Origin: DATKZS01 sp035527835 [NCBI: bacterium]
GTDB lineage: Bacteria > RBG-13-61-14
Assembly (NCBI GenBank): GCA_035527835.1
Contig: DATKZS010000226.1
Span: forward strand, 1 to 17,689
Direction of reading: 5' to 3'
DNA length: 17,689 bases
Shown here: piece after piece, positions 1-6,781 of the stretch
How the letters are laid out: each line of letters begins with the position of its first letter
Numbering within the stretch: position 1 is the stretch's first letter
Notes under the pieces: generated by a model
The model's database searches: none
What the model saw: the letters and a program-made list of their open reading frames with translations, nothing else
What the model was told of the DNA's origin: nothing
Program-made: the position numbers and the translations under genes

Positions 1-217
1 CATGCACTTCGGCCCGGAGGAGGTGCTGTTGAACATGGGGATTATTTTCCGGCCGGAGCTGACGGCCACGGAGGTCGCGGAGGCGGTGGACCGGCTGGAG
101 AAGGCGATCCGGGAGAGGCACCCGGAGATCCGGTACATATATTTAGAGACGAAGGCGCTGTACCGGGAGCAGGAGGGGAAGAAGTACGAGTACGGGAGCG
201 GGGCGGGGAGGCAGTGA
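1..217 (+). CDS. Cation diffusion facilitator (CDF) C-terminal end, partial
   Basis: Only the last ~71 codons are in the window; the gene begins upstream, so the first ATG seen (position 2) is an internal Met. The residues MHFGPEEVLLNMGIIF, followed by an amphipathic helix (EVAEAVDRLEKAIRERHPEI) and a strand with YIYLE, match the cytoplasmic C-terminal domain of CDF transporters. This is a ferredoxin-like domain that dimerises and binds regulatory metal in Zn2+/Fe2+/Mn2+ exporters. The membrane part, which would show the metal-coordinating residues, is outside the window, so the metal cannot be named. The last ~14 residues are charged and Gly-rich, which looks like an untemplated tail. The codons ATA and TTA near 136-143 are uncommon for this GC-rich DNA. 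The family call is fairly sure; substrate is unknown. Confidence 0.8.
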   Translation, partial: MHFGPEEVLLNMGIIFRPELTATEVAEAVDRLEKAIRERHPEIRYIYLETKALYREQEGKKYEYGSGAGRQ

Positions 218-238
218 GGGCGCCGGCGTACTCGGAGA

Positions 239-268
239 AGACGCGGGTGAGGGCACCCGCTCCCCTTT
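239..268. repeat. Dispersed hairpin repeat, copy 1
   Basis: A perfect stem GCGGGTG (243-249) / CACCCGC (254-260) with loop AGGG is followed by TCCCCTTT. The same 30 bases occur at 872-901, and the core occurs again at 932-958. It lies just after the CDF gene and could act as a weak terminator or an RNA-processing site, but the T tract is short. The rest of the 218-331 gap shows nothing else I can support. Confidence 0.7.
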
Positions 269-331
269 AACGACTGCGGCGGGGCTGCGCACAGAGCAGA
301 GCTATGTGGGCCATCCGGGGAGGGGCGCGCG

Positions 332-883
332 GTGGAGGGAAAGGTGAAAATATTGGGGATCGCGGGGAGCCTGCGGCAGGGGAGTTATAACCGGGCGCTG
401 CTCCGGGCTGCCGCCGAGCTCTTGCCGGAGGGGGCGGGGCTAACGATTTTTGATCTCGAGGGCATCCCGCCGTTCAACCAGGACCTGCTCGCTAGCATGC
501 CGGAGCGGGTGAAGGCGCTGAAGGCGGCGGTGCGGGCGGCGGACGCGGTGCTGTTCGCGACGCCGGAGTACAACTACTCGGTGCCGGGGGTGTTGAAGAA
601 CGCGTTTGACTGGGGCACTCGGCCAATGGAGGATAACTGCTGGGTGAGGAAGCCGGCGGCGATCATGGGCGCGTCCACGGGGCGGATGGGGACGGTGCGG
701 GCGCAGATGCACCTTAGGCAGTGCTTCATTTACATGGACATGCCGGTGGTGAACAAGCCGGAGGTGATGGTGAGCATGGCGGCGGATAAGTTCGACGCGG
801 AGGGGAAGCTGATTGACGAGGAGACGCGCAAGTTGGTGGCGCAGCTTGTGGAGAGCCTGGTGGAATTGGCGAGACGCGGGTGA
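332..883 (+). CDS. NADPH-dependent FMN reductase-family flavoprotein
   Basis: The 183-residue protein has the flavodoxin-like fold of the NADPH-dependent FMN/azo/chromate reductase family, which typically reduces FMN, quinones or other small acceptors in the cytoplasm. The phosphate-binding loop near the N-terminus reads GSLRQGSYNRAL (about residues 12-23). The flavin-contacting motif PEYNYSVPGVLKNAFDW lies at about residues 81-97, and a further Gly-rich segment (GASTGRMGTVRAQ) at about 112-124. Length is normal for the family. The start is GTG at 332, preceded by a purine-rich GGGGAGGGG stretch; no ATG in frame is better placed. It stands 129 bp before the ThDP enzyme pair on the same strand and could supply or use electrons with them, but that is inference. 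Its stop codon and last few residues lie inside hairpin repeat copy 2. Confidence 0.88.
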   Translation: MEGKVKILGIAGSLRQGSYNRALLRAAAELLPEGAGLTIFDLEGIPPFNQDLLASMPERVKALKAAVRAADAVLFATPEYNYSVPGVLKNAFDWGTRPMEDNCWVRKPAAIMGASTGRMGTVRAQMHLRQCFIYMDMPVVNKPEVMVSMAADKFDAEGKLIDEETRKLVAQLVESLVELARRG

Positions 884-901
884 GGGCACCCGCTCCCCTT
901 T
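872..901. repeat. Dispersed hairpin repeat, copy 2 (overlaps a stop codon)
   Basis: Stem GCGGGTG (876-882) and CACCCGC (887-893) with loop AGGG, then TCCCCTTT. It is identical over 30 bases to 239-268. The TGA of the flavoprotein gene (881-883) is inside the left arm and loop, so the repeat supplies the end of that reading frame. Confidence 0.75.
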
Positions 902-931
902 GGGCGAGGGGCTGGGGAAGGGTGAGAAGGC

Positions 932-958
932 GCGGGTGAGGGCACCCGCTCCCCTTTT
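932..958. repeat. Dispersed hairpin repeat, copy 3
   Basis: Stem GCGGGTG (932-938) / CACCCGC (943-949), loop AGGG, followed by TCCCCTTTT. It lies 56 bp downstream of copy 2. The linker between them (902-931) is G-rich and pairs partly with the CCCC of copy 2, so copies 2 and 3 may belong to one larger composite element in the leader of the ThDP operon. Confidence 0.7.
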
Positions 959-975
959 GGCGATGGGCTGTGAAA

Positions 976-991
976 GGCGGGAAGGCCCGCC
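976..991 (+). promoter_or_regulatory. Short hairpin in the leader of the ThDP enzyme pair
   Basis: GGCGGG (976-981) and CCCGCC (986-991) form a perfect 6-bp stem with loop AAGG. It ends 9 bases before the AGGAGA ribosome site (1001-1006) of the next gene. It is not followed by a T tract, so a terminator is unlikely. A role in translation or RNA stability is only a possibility. Confidence 0.35.
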
Positions 992-1012
992 GATTGTTAA
1001 AGGAGACGATCC

Positions 1013-2848
1013 ATGGGGGAACAGGTGAATGGCGCGGGGCTTCTGCTGCAGGCGATGCTGCGGTGCGGGGTGGACCACGTGTTCGCGGTGGAGAGCGAGG
1101 CGGCGGGTCCGGCGCTGGCGGCGCTGGATGCGGCGGCGGGCGATGATTTGGAGGTGGTGAAGGCGCGGGACGAGATCGCGGCGGCGGCGATGGCGGACGC
1201 GTTCACGTTCCGGTCAAAGAAGATCAGCGCGGTGGTTACGGGGAGCGGCGGCCGGTCGCTGGCGCAAGTGAGCGCGGTCACGAACGCGTGGGCGGACAAG
1301 ATACCGCTGCTTTCCATCTCGGTGTGCGACGACGACGCGCCGGACTTCAACAAGGGCGTTGACCGGCGGCGGTTCGACCAGACGGGCGTGTTCCGGGCGG
1401 TTACGAAGTGGCACGCGCGGGCGGAGGTCGTGGAGGACATCCCGGCGCTGATTATAAAGGGTCTGGCGGAGAGCGTGCGGGGCCGGATGGGTCCGGTGCA
1501 CATTGACATCCCGGCGCGGCTGCTCCGCGAGGCCGCGGATGTTGACCTGTTCGCGGGGCTGACGGAGGGCGCGCGGCCGGCGTTCGCGCCGAGGCGGCTC
1601 CGGCCGGACCCGGCGCTCGTGGAGAAGGCGGTGGATGAGCTGTTCCAGGCGCGGCGGCCGCTGTGCTTCATCGGGGCCGGGGTGATGCGGTCGGGCGCGG
1701 AGGCCACGCTGGCGGCGTTCCTCACCAAGACCGGCATCCCGGTGACCACCAGCATGGCGGGGATGGGCGGGGTGTCGTCGGACCACGAGTGTTTTATCGG
1801 CGGACCCAGCTACGCGGCGGGCGAGGCGTTCCACCGGGCGATCAAGAAGGCGGACTGCGTGCTGGCGCTGGGCACGGCGTTCGGGGGGCTGGAGGGCTTC
1901 GGCAAGCCGCCGCTGTGGAACGGCCGGATCAAGTTCATCCACGTTGATATAGACCCGCTGCAGATCGGGCTCAACGTGAGCCCGGCCGTGCCGGTGCAGG
2001 CGGACGTGAACACGTTCCTCACTGAATTGGCGGCCGCGATGGAGCGGCACAACTTCCGGACGCCGGCGGCCTGGGGAGAGTGGCGGTCTGAGCTCCTGGC
2101 TCTGAAAAAGGGCCGTTACGCGCGGCTGCTCAAGGAGGCTTACCGCGACTGGCCCGCGATCCACCAGGGCCGGCTGGCGCATGAGCTGGGCAAGAAGGTC
2201 GCCCAGGACGATCTCCTGATGGTGATTGACGGCGGCAACACGGCGCTGTACGCGGCGATGTACGCGCCGCCGCTAAAGCCGGGCCAGAGCTTTTTCCCCT
2301 ACGGGATGGCGGCGCTGGGCGCGGGGGTGCCGGCGGCGGTGGGGATGCAGCTCGCGTCTCCGGAGCGGCGGGTGATGTTGTGCACGGGCGACGGGAGCAT
2401 GCTCTACAACGTGCAGGAGCTGGAGACGATCGCGGACCGGGGCCTGCCGATCATGATCGTGGTCAACAACGACTCGGCCTGGAACATGATCCGGTGCGCC
2501 CAGACCTCGATGTACGCGTGCAACTACATCGGGACGGACCTGCCCGACATTGACTACGCCCAGATCGCCAAGGGCTTCGGGTTCCATGCCGAGACCGTGA
2601 CCAGGGCCGCCGAGATCGTGCCGGCCTACGAGCGGGCGCGTGACTCGGGCGGGCCCGCGCTCGTCAACGTGGTCACGGACAAGACCAACTACCCGGACGC
2701 GGTGATCAGCTTCGCGCTGGTCGAGTTCGACGGGGTGGAGCTGGACCCGGGGAACCTGCTCAAGGGCTTCTGGCGGAGCCGGTCGGACGGTTTCGCGCGG
2801 GCGGCCGAACGCGTGGCGTACATCTACAAGAGCTTTATCTCGGGGTGA
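1013..2848 (+). CDS. Thiamine diphosphate-dependent enzyme, acetolactate synthase-like, subunit 1
   Basis: The 611-residue protein has the three-domain layout of the acetolactate synthase/benzoylformate decarboxylase superfamily. The N-terminal PYR domain has catalytic Glu54 in KARDEIAAAAMADAF. A central Rossmann-like domain (~200-350) includes FIGAGVMRSG and IHVDIDPLQIG. The C-terminal PP domain has the Mg/ThDP signature GDGS at 459-462 and NN at 485-486. The ALS-like 'KW' strand and GPVHIDIP are also present. It should decarboxylate or ligate a 2-oxo acid or acyl-CoA in the cytoplasm; the substrate cannot be read, and ilvB is not justified because no regulatory subunit or other ilv gene is nearby. 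The ATG has AGGAGA six bases upstream. The gene is followed 10 bp later by a degenerate paralogue, which suggests co-expression and perhaps one complex. Confidence 0.88.
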   Translation: MGEQVNGAGLLLQAMLRCGVDHVFAVESEAAGPALAALDAAAGDDLEVVKARDEIAAAAMADAFTFRSKKISAVVTGSGGRSLAQVSAVTNAWADKIPLLSISVCDDDAPDFNKGVDRRRFDQTGVFRAVTKWHARAEVVEDIPALIIKGLAESVRGRMGPVHIDIPARLLREAADVDLFAGLTEGARPAFAPRRLRPDPALVEKAVDELFQARRPLCFIGAGVMRSGAEATLAAFLTKTGIPVTTSMAGMGGVSSDHECFIGGPSYAAGEAFHRAIKKADCVLALGTAFGGLEGFGKPPLWNGRIKFIHVDIDPLQIGLNVSPAVPVQADVNTFLTELAAAMERHNFRTPAAWGEWRSELLALKKGRYARLLKEAYRDWPAIHQGRLAHELGKKVAQDDLLMVIDGGNTALYAAMYAPPLKPGQSFFPYGMAALGAGVPAAVGMQLASPERRVMLCTGDGSMLYNVQELETIADRGLPIMIVVNNDSAWNMIRCAQTSMYACNYIGTDLPDIDYAQIAKGFGFHAETVTRAAEIVPAYERARDSGGPALVNVVTDKTNYPDAVISFALVEFDGVELDPGNLLKGFWRSRSDGFARAAERVAYIYKSFISG

Positions 2849-2858
2849 GGAGGCGGTG

Positions 2859-4397
2859 ATGGCGAAGATGACGGGCGGCGACCTACTGGTGCAGTGCCTG
2901 GCCGGGCATGGGGTCAAGTATATATTTTCGATCATCGGCGGGCAGATGTGCTCGGTGTACGAGGCGGCGCGGGTGCGGCCGGAGATCGCGCTGGTGACGT
3001 TGCGCAACGAGGCGGCGGCCCCGGTGATGGCGGGAGGCTACGCGGCGGCGTCGTGGATTCCGGCGGTCTCGATGTGCACGGTGGGCGCGGGCGTGGTGTA
3101 CGAGGTGGCGGGCCTGATGGACGCGTGGATGAGCTATTTGCCGGTGATCTCGATCGCGCCGCAGGTGCAGAGCTGGAAGATGAAGCCGCACCAGGAGAAC
3201 CTGCAGGGCATGAACCAGGACGAGATTTTTTATCCGATCACCAAGTGGAACGCGATCGTGTACCACTGGGAGCGCATCCCGCAGATGGTGGCGCGGGCGC
3301 TCCGGGAGGCCCGGGCCAACGCGCCGGGCCCGGTGCACCTGGACCTGCCGGTGGACGTGCTGTTCAAGACCGGGAAGCCGAGCGATAAAAAGATGCGGGA
3401 GCTCATGCCGCCGCCGGAGACCACCCGTTTCAGCGGGGCGCTCCCGGGCACGGAGGACGAGGTCAAGGCGGGGATCGAGGCGGTGCGGGCGGCCCGGCGG
3501 CCGGTCGCGCTGATCGGCCAGGCCATGGGCACGGCGGGGCGGTACGAACAGATGGCGGAGCTGCTGAACGCGGCGGGCCTGCCGGCGCTCACGGCGCGGT
3601 CGAGCTCGAGCGCGATGAGCGGAAAGGACGGGTGCTTCGCGGGTCCGCTCGGGCTGTTCATGGAGAGCGGGACCGGGCGGGCGATCCTGGAGCAGGCCGA
3701 CGCGCTGGTCGTCGTCGGCATTGACCCGGAGATCATGGACGCGCTCAAGGCGCTCACGGGCTTTGGCGGGACCACGGTGCAGGTGGAGGTTGACCCGTCG
3801 GCGGTGCTGACCGGGAGGGCTAAGCACGTCGGGGTGAACGCGGACCCGGTGTCGTTTTTCAAGCGGCTCGACGCGGGCGAGGGGCGATGGAAGGAGTGGG
3901 CGGGAAAGGTGAGAGAGGCGCGGGAGGCCATCGTCGCCGATGAGAAGAAGAACATTCCTGATGCGGCGCTGTACGAGGGACTGGCGCTTGCGGTGAAAGA
4001 TGATGACGTGCTGGTGGTTGACGGCAAGGCCCCGGCGCGGGCGGCCCGGGCGCTGCTCGCCAACAACCGGCACCACCGCCTCTTCATCATGAACCACCGC
4101 GACATGGCGGGCCCGGGCCTGCCCTTCGCCATCGGCGCCAGGCTCGCGCTCCCCGCAAACCCCGTGACCCTCATCACCGACCTCGATTCCCTGATGCGCC
4201 ATCCCCAGGAGCTCAAGACCGCGGAAGGCCTCGGCCTGGACGTGCGCATCGTGGTGACCGACCCGGGCCGGGACCAGCGCCACGCGCGGACGGAGGCGGT
4301 CCTCGGCGGATTGGGGTGCGAGATAAATACGTTGCGGCCCGGCACAGGCCCGGACCGGGAGAAGCGGAAGCGGCCGTCGGCGTGGCTGGTGCAGTAG
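2859..4397 (+). CDS. ThDP enzyme paralogue with degenerate cofactor site, subunit 2
   Basis: This 512-residue protein has the same three domains as its upstream neighbour. The PYR domain is well preserved, with Glu51 in LRNEAAAPVMAGGY and the conserved run ending in ITKW. The central domain has VVVGIDPEIM and VQVEVDPS. The PP domain aligns well (LPFAIGARLALP), but the GDG...NN signature is replaced by DLD (441-443) and TD (467-468). The metal-binding Asp position is Leu. The protein therefore probably cannot bind Mg/ThDP itself. In this superfamily an active site is built from the PYR domain of one subunit and the PP domain of the other, so it may donate its Glu to the PP domain of the first protein in a heterodimer (inference). 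ATG at 2859 was chosen because AGGAGG (2848-2853) is five bases away; a GTG three bases earlier would be too close. Confidence 0.85.
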   Translation: MAKMTGGDLLVQCLAGHGVKYIFSIIGGQMCSVYEAARVRPEIALVTLRNEAAAPVMAGGYAAASWIPAVSMCTVGAGVVYEVAGLMDAWMSYLPVISIAPQVQSWKMKPHQENLQGMNQDEIFYPITKWNAIVYHWERIPQMVARALREARANAPGPVHLDLPVDVLFKTGKPSDKKMRELMPPPETTRFSGALPGTEDEVKAGIEAVRAARRPVALIGQAMGTAGRYEQMAELLNAAGLPALTARSSSSAMSGKDGCFAGPLGLFMESGTGRAILEQADALVVVGIDPEIMDALKALTGFGGTTVQVEVDPSAVLTGRAKHVGVNADPVSFFKRLDAGEGRWKEWAGKVREAREAIVADEKKNIPDAALYEGLALAVKDDDVLVVDGKAPARAARALLANNRHHRLFIMNHRDMAGPGLPFAIGARLALPANPVTLITDLDSLMRHPQELKTAEGLGLDVRIVVTDPGRDQRHARTEAVLGGLGCEINTLRPGTGPDREKRKRPSAWLVQ

Positions 4398-4403
4398 TAA
4401 ATA

Positions 4404-4684
4404 ACCCCTTCGGGGTACAATCGTGGCGCGTCGCGGGTATTCCCAGGGTAGCCCCGCCGATGGCGGGTCAACCCTGGGCTACGTTAAAGATGCCCCGTTG
4501 GGGCAGGAGAGACATTGAACCTGTTGACCCCGTGCGTATTACCATTTAGGAGCGTCGGTGTTGCGAGGGATAAATCCCGATTTTTCGAGAACCCCGTTGA
4601 AACGGGGTCCTGGGGGAAGCGATGCGGCGGCTTACCCGCGCTAAAGCACGGGCCTGCACCAGGGCCAAGGCCGGTGAACCGGCC
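4404..4684. repeat. Composite array of short hairpins
   Basis: Six inverted repeats stand in a row in a gap with no credible gene. They are: ACCCC/GGGGT (4404-4416); CCCAGGGT/ACCCTGGG (4442-4449 with 4471-4478) enclosing CCCGCC/GGCGGG (4453-4467); GCCCC/GGGGC (4492-4504); ACCCCGTT/AACGGGGT (4591-4608); CCCGCGCT/AGCACGGG with one mismatch (4635-4652); and GGCCGGT/ACCGGCC (4669-4684). Several have very short A-rich centres (TGAA, AA, GA). The layout resembles the multi-hairpin intergenic repeats (REP/BIME-like) found in many environmental bacteria; it could be transcribed from the ThDP operon as a 3' tail. Short reading frames across it look like chance translations of the repeats. Confidence 0.6.
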
Positions 4685-4755
4685 TGAAAAGTCAGGAGAG
4701 CGGCGACGCGATCGGCAATGGGCCTGAGCGGGCGGCTCCGCGAATCGGTACTCTC

Positions 4756-4771
4756 CGGCATTGCGAAAAAA
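4756..4771. repeat. 16-bp direct repeat, left copy (flanks cyclophilin pair)
   Basis: CGGCATTGCGAAAAAA here recurs with one change (CGGCATTGCAAAAAAA) at 6676-6691, on the other side of the two cyclophilin genes. Function unknown. Confidence 0.45.
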
Positions 4772-4800
4772 CAGCCGCAGGCGCCCGGGCGCGAGGAAAA

Positions 4801-4830
4801 GGCCGCGGGTGGGGGCACCCACGGCCCTTT
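4801..4830. terminator. Hairpin repeat, copy 4; possible terminator between convergent genes
   Basis: GGCCG and GGGTG (4801-4811, one mismatch between them) pair with CACCC and CGGCC (4816-4826) around the loop GGGG, and CTTT follows. It belongs to the same family as the hairpins at 243, 876 and 932 but with an extended stem. It stands between the convergent ThDP operon and cyclophilin genes, where a terminator would be expected. The T tract is too short to be confident of intrinsic termination. Confidence 0.45.
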
Positions 4831-4881
4831 GTCGGCCGCACGTGACAAGAAGCAAGAAGCGGGCGGCTGTGGCGTTTTTGC

Positions 4882-5613
4882 TCAGAGTCCTTCGATGTAG
4901 ACCTTTTTCATGATCTGTGGTTCGATGGGCCGGTCGCCGGGTCCGGTGCGGGATGAGCCGATCTGGTGGACGACGTCCATGCCTGAGGAGACCTGTCCGA
5001 AGACGGTGTATTTGCGGTCGAGCTTGGGTTGGGGCGCGAGGCAGATGTAGAACTGGCTGCCGGCGGAGTTGGGGTCGGCGGAGCGGGCCATGGCCACGGT
5101 GCCCTCCAGGTGCTTCTGGTCGCCGAACTCGGCCTTGACGGAGTAGCCGGGTCCTCCGCTCCCGTTGCCGATGGGGTCTCCTCCCTGGATCATGAATCCG
5201 TCAATGATGCGGTGGTAGGTGAGTCCGTCGTAGAAGCGGGACTGGGCGAGCTTGATGAAGTTCTTGCAGGTCTCGGGGGCGACCCGAGGATAGAACTTGA
5301 ACCTGATGGTCCCGCGGTTGGTCTCGATCACGGCGGTGAGGTTTTCCATCGAGGCCGGTGTCAGGTCCTTGACCTTGGCGTCCCAGAGCTCGCGCAGCGC
5401 CTCCTTGGCCTCCTGGGCCTTGGGGCCTGCGGGGTAGTTGTCAAGATAAGCGTCGTAGGCGGCGGGGCTCTGGTCCTTCTCGGCGCGGGCCCATTGGTCG
5501 GGCTCGGCGAGCTTGGGCACGGCCTCGTTCTTGGCGGCCTCGTCCTTGTGACAGGCCGGCTGGCAGATCCCGGCGGCCAGGACCAGGGCGAGCAGCACAA
5601 TTGTCCTTTTCAT
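4882..5613 (-). CDS. Exported cyclophilin-type peptidyl-prolyl isomerase (active-site residues present)
   Basis: This 243-residue protein starts with a signal sequence (MKRTIVLLALVLAAG) with two cysteines at 17 and 21. The lipobox is imperfect, so it may be a lipoprotein or be cleaved by signal peptidase I. Residues ~40-75 hold one helical repeat with the pattern AYDAYLDNYPAGPKAQEA. The cyclophilin domain (~93-243) follows, with YHRIIDGFMIQGGDP (Arg135, Phe140, Gln143) and SAGSQFYICL, the residues that bind and isomerise Xaa-Pro bonds. It should help fold envelope proteins. Its ATG overlaps the stop of the upstream cyclophilin gene (ATGA), so the two are translationally coupled. AGGGAGG-type ribosome sequence lies inside the end of that gene. 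Confidence 0.9.
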   Translation of the reverse strand: MKRTIVLLALVLAAGICQPACHKDEAAKNEAVPKLAEPDQWARAEKDQSPAAYDAYLDNYPAGPKAQEAKEALRELWDAKVKDLTPASMENLTAVIETNRGTIRFKFYPRVAPETCKNFIKLAQSRFYDGLTYHRIIDGFMIQGGDPIGNGSGGPGYSVKAEFGDQKHLEGTVAMARSADPNSAGSQFYICLAPQPKLDRKYTVFGQVSSGMDVVHQIGSSRTGPGDRPIEPQIMKKVYIEGL

Positions 5614-6503
5614 TTTTCATCCTCCCTTGATTCTTCGTTTTCGGGTTCTTCCTGATTGACCTGAACGCGGTCCCAGTTGAGCTCGATGCCGGAGACCTCG
5701 AGCTTCTTGATGTAAATGGTTTCGAGCGGCTTCCACGCGGGCGATCCCTTCGCGCCGGTGGTCTCGACGTTTCCGATGCGGTCGAGCACGTCCATGCCGG
5801 ATTGGACACGGCCGAACACGGTATAAGAGCCGTCCATCTCGGGCAGGTCCCGGAGGCAGATAAAGAACTGGCTGCCGGCGGTGTCGGGGTCCACGGGCAG
5901 CCGCCACATGGATACGGCGCCGCGGGTTTGCTTATTTTCGTTGATTTCCGCGGTGATCATGTAGCCGGGTCCTCCGAAGCCGTTGCCGAGGGGGTCGCCC
6001 ATCTGGACGATCTTCCCGTCAATAACGGGGCTTACGGTGAGGCCAATGTAGAAGTGGATCCAGGCGAGATAGAGAAGGTTGCGGCAGGTGGCGGGGGCCC
6101 GGACCGGATCGAGGGAAAGGGTAAAGGACCCGAGCGAGGTTCCCACGATGACGCGGGCGGCCGCCATTTCCCCGGCCGTGAGCTGGTCCGCCTTGGCGCG
6201 ATAGAGCTTCTTGATGTTGGCGCGGGCCTTGTCCGCCTTTTTCCCCCGCGGGAAGTCTTGGAGGTAGCGGCGGTAGGCCTCGGGCGTTTTTTGTTTGTAA
6301 GCGTCCATGAAGGAAAGATGGTCAATCCCGGCCCAGGCCCTCTGGGCGTGCTCTCCCTGGGGATATTTTTGGAGGTACTCTTGATAGCCCTCGACAGTTT
6401 TTTTCCGGCGGGTCTTTTCCCATTCCTTCCGCTCGCACCCGGCCAGACAGAGCATGACCAGGGCCAAGGCGAGGACGGTGATTATCGCGTAACGCTGTCG
6501 CAT
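5610..6503 (-). CDS. Cyclophilin-like lipoprotein with altered active site
   Basis: The 297-residue product begins with a clear lipoprotein signal, with lipobox LAGC and Cys23. It then has two helical repeats of the type YQEYLQKYPQGEHAQRA (~37-56) and AYRRYLQDFPRGKKADKA (~76-93), and a cyclophilin domain (~115-275). The fold markers GDPLGNGFGGPGY and TAGSQFFICL are intact. In the active-site strand, however, the His-Arg pair is Ser158-Pro159 and the following Phe is Lys164, so the catalytic Arg is missing. It may bind prolines or proteins without isomerising them, which is inference. The start at 6503 was preferred over an in-frame ATG 48 bases further upstream because only it begins with a proper signal peptide and has GTGAGG just upstream. 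It overlaps the next cyclophilin gene by four bases. Confidence 0.87.
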   Translation of the reverse strand: MRQRYAIITVLALALVMLCLAGCERKEWEKTRRKKTVEGYQEYLQKYPQGEHAQRAWAGIDHLSFMDAYKQKTPEAYRRYLQDFPRGKKADKARANIKKLYRAKADQLTAGEMAAARVIVGTSLGSFTLSLDPVRAPATCRNLLYLAWIHFYIGLTVSPVIDGKIVQMGDPLGNGFGGPGYMITAEINENKQTRGAVSMWRLPVDPDTAGSQFFICLRDLPEMDGSYTVFGRVQSGMDVLDRIGNVETTGAKGSPAWKPLETIYIKKLEVSGIELNWDRVQVNQEEPENEESREDEK

Positions 6504-6522
6504 GGGCCTCACTTTCGGGGTT

Positions 6523-6551
6523 ATTCTCCCTGCATAGACTCCGGCTGTCAA
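6523..6551 (-). promoter_or_regulatory. Candidate promoter of the cyclophilin operon
   Basis: Read on the minus strand, TTGACA (6551-6546) is a perfect -35 box, followed after 17 bases by GAGAAT (6528-6523), a 4-of-6 match to the -10 box. Transcription would start about 13 bases before the ATG at 6503. The weak -10 is the main doubt. Confidence 0.4.
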
Positions 6552-6559
6552 CCCGGAGT
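6538..6559. promoter_or_regulatory. Inverted repeat over the cyclophilin -35 box (possible operator)
   Basis: ACTCCGG (6538-6544) and CCGGAGT (6553-6559) are perfect arms separated by 8 bases that contain most of the TTGACA -35 box. The placement is what a repressor or activator site would look like. No regulator is encoded next to it. Confidence 0.35.
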
Positions 6560-6643
6560 TCCGGCCGGGGTTCCAGGAGCAGGGCGTGAAGGGCGATTTT
6601 CACGGGCGGCCGAGGGCGGCGATGCCGGCCGCGGCCGGGGCGC

Positions 6644-6672
6644 TTGACCGGGGCGGCCAGAGTGACTATGCT
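6644..6672 (+). promoter_or_regulatory. Weak candidate promoter, plus strand
   Basis: TTGACC (6644-6649), 17 bases, then TATGCT (6667-6672). It points toward the hairpin at 6776-6803 and the response regulator gene beyond. No coding region starts directly downstream. Confidence 0.25.
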
Positions 6673-6675
6673 ATG

Positions 6676-6691
6676 CGGCATTGCAAAAAAA
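6676..6691. repeat. 16-bp direct repeat, right copy
   Basis: CGGCATTGCAAAAAAA, 15 of 16 identical to 4756-4771; see that entry. Confidence 0.45.
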
Positions 6692-6745
6692 TTTTCCGGG
6701 CTTGCCTTTTCGGGCGGGATGCGGTTTCATGCGGGATAAAGTGGA

Positions 6746-6781
6746 GTGAGCGAGCGGGTGAGCGAGCGGGTGAGCGAGCGG
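6746..6781. repeat. Three perfect tandem copies of a 12-mer
   Basis: The unit GTGAGCGAGCGG is repeated at 6746, 6758 and 6770 without any change. The last unit merges with the left arm of the hairpin at 6776. Perfect identity suggests recent slippage. A reading frame through it would give a low-complexity ERAG repeat and is not believed to be a gene. Confidence 0.8.

Noticed and set aside
1013-2848. Naming the first ThDP enzyme ilvB
   Set aside because: The superfamily includes many decarboxylases and lyases, and there is no ilvN, ilvC or other branched-chain gene in the window.
2883-4283. 466-codon open frame on the minus strand opposite the second ThDP gene
   Set aside because: Its translation is Arg/His-rich without any domain, and it is the expected shadow of a GC-rich gene on the other strand.
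4515-4727. 70-codon frame within the hairpin array
   Set aside because: It runs through several inverted repeats and has no ribosome site or recognisable content.
6746-6781. Tandem 12-mers as a CRISPR array
   Set aside because: Units are 12 bases, directly abutting, with no spacers and no cas genes nearby.
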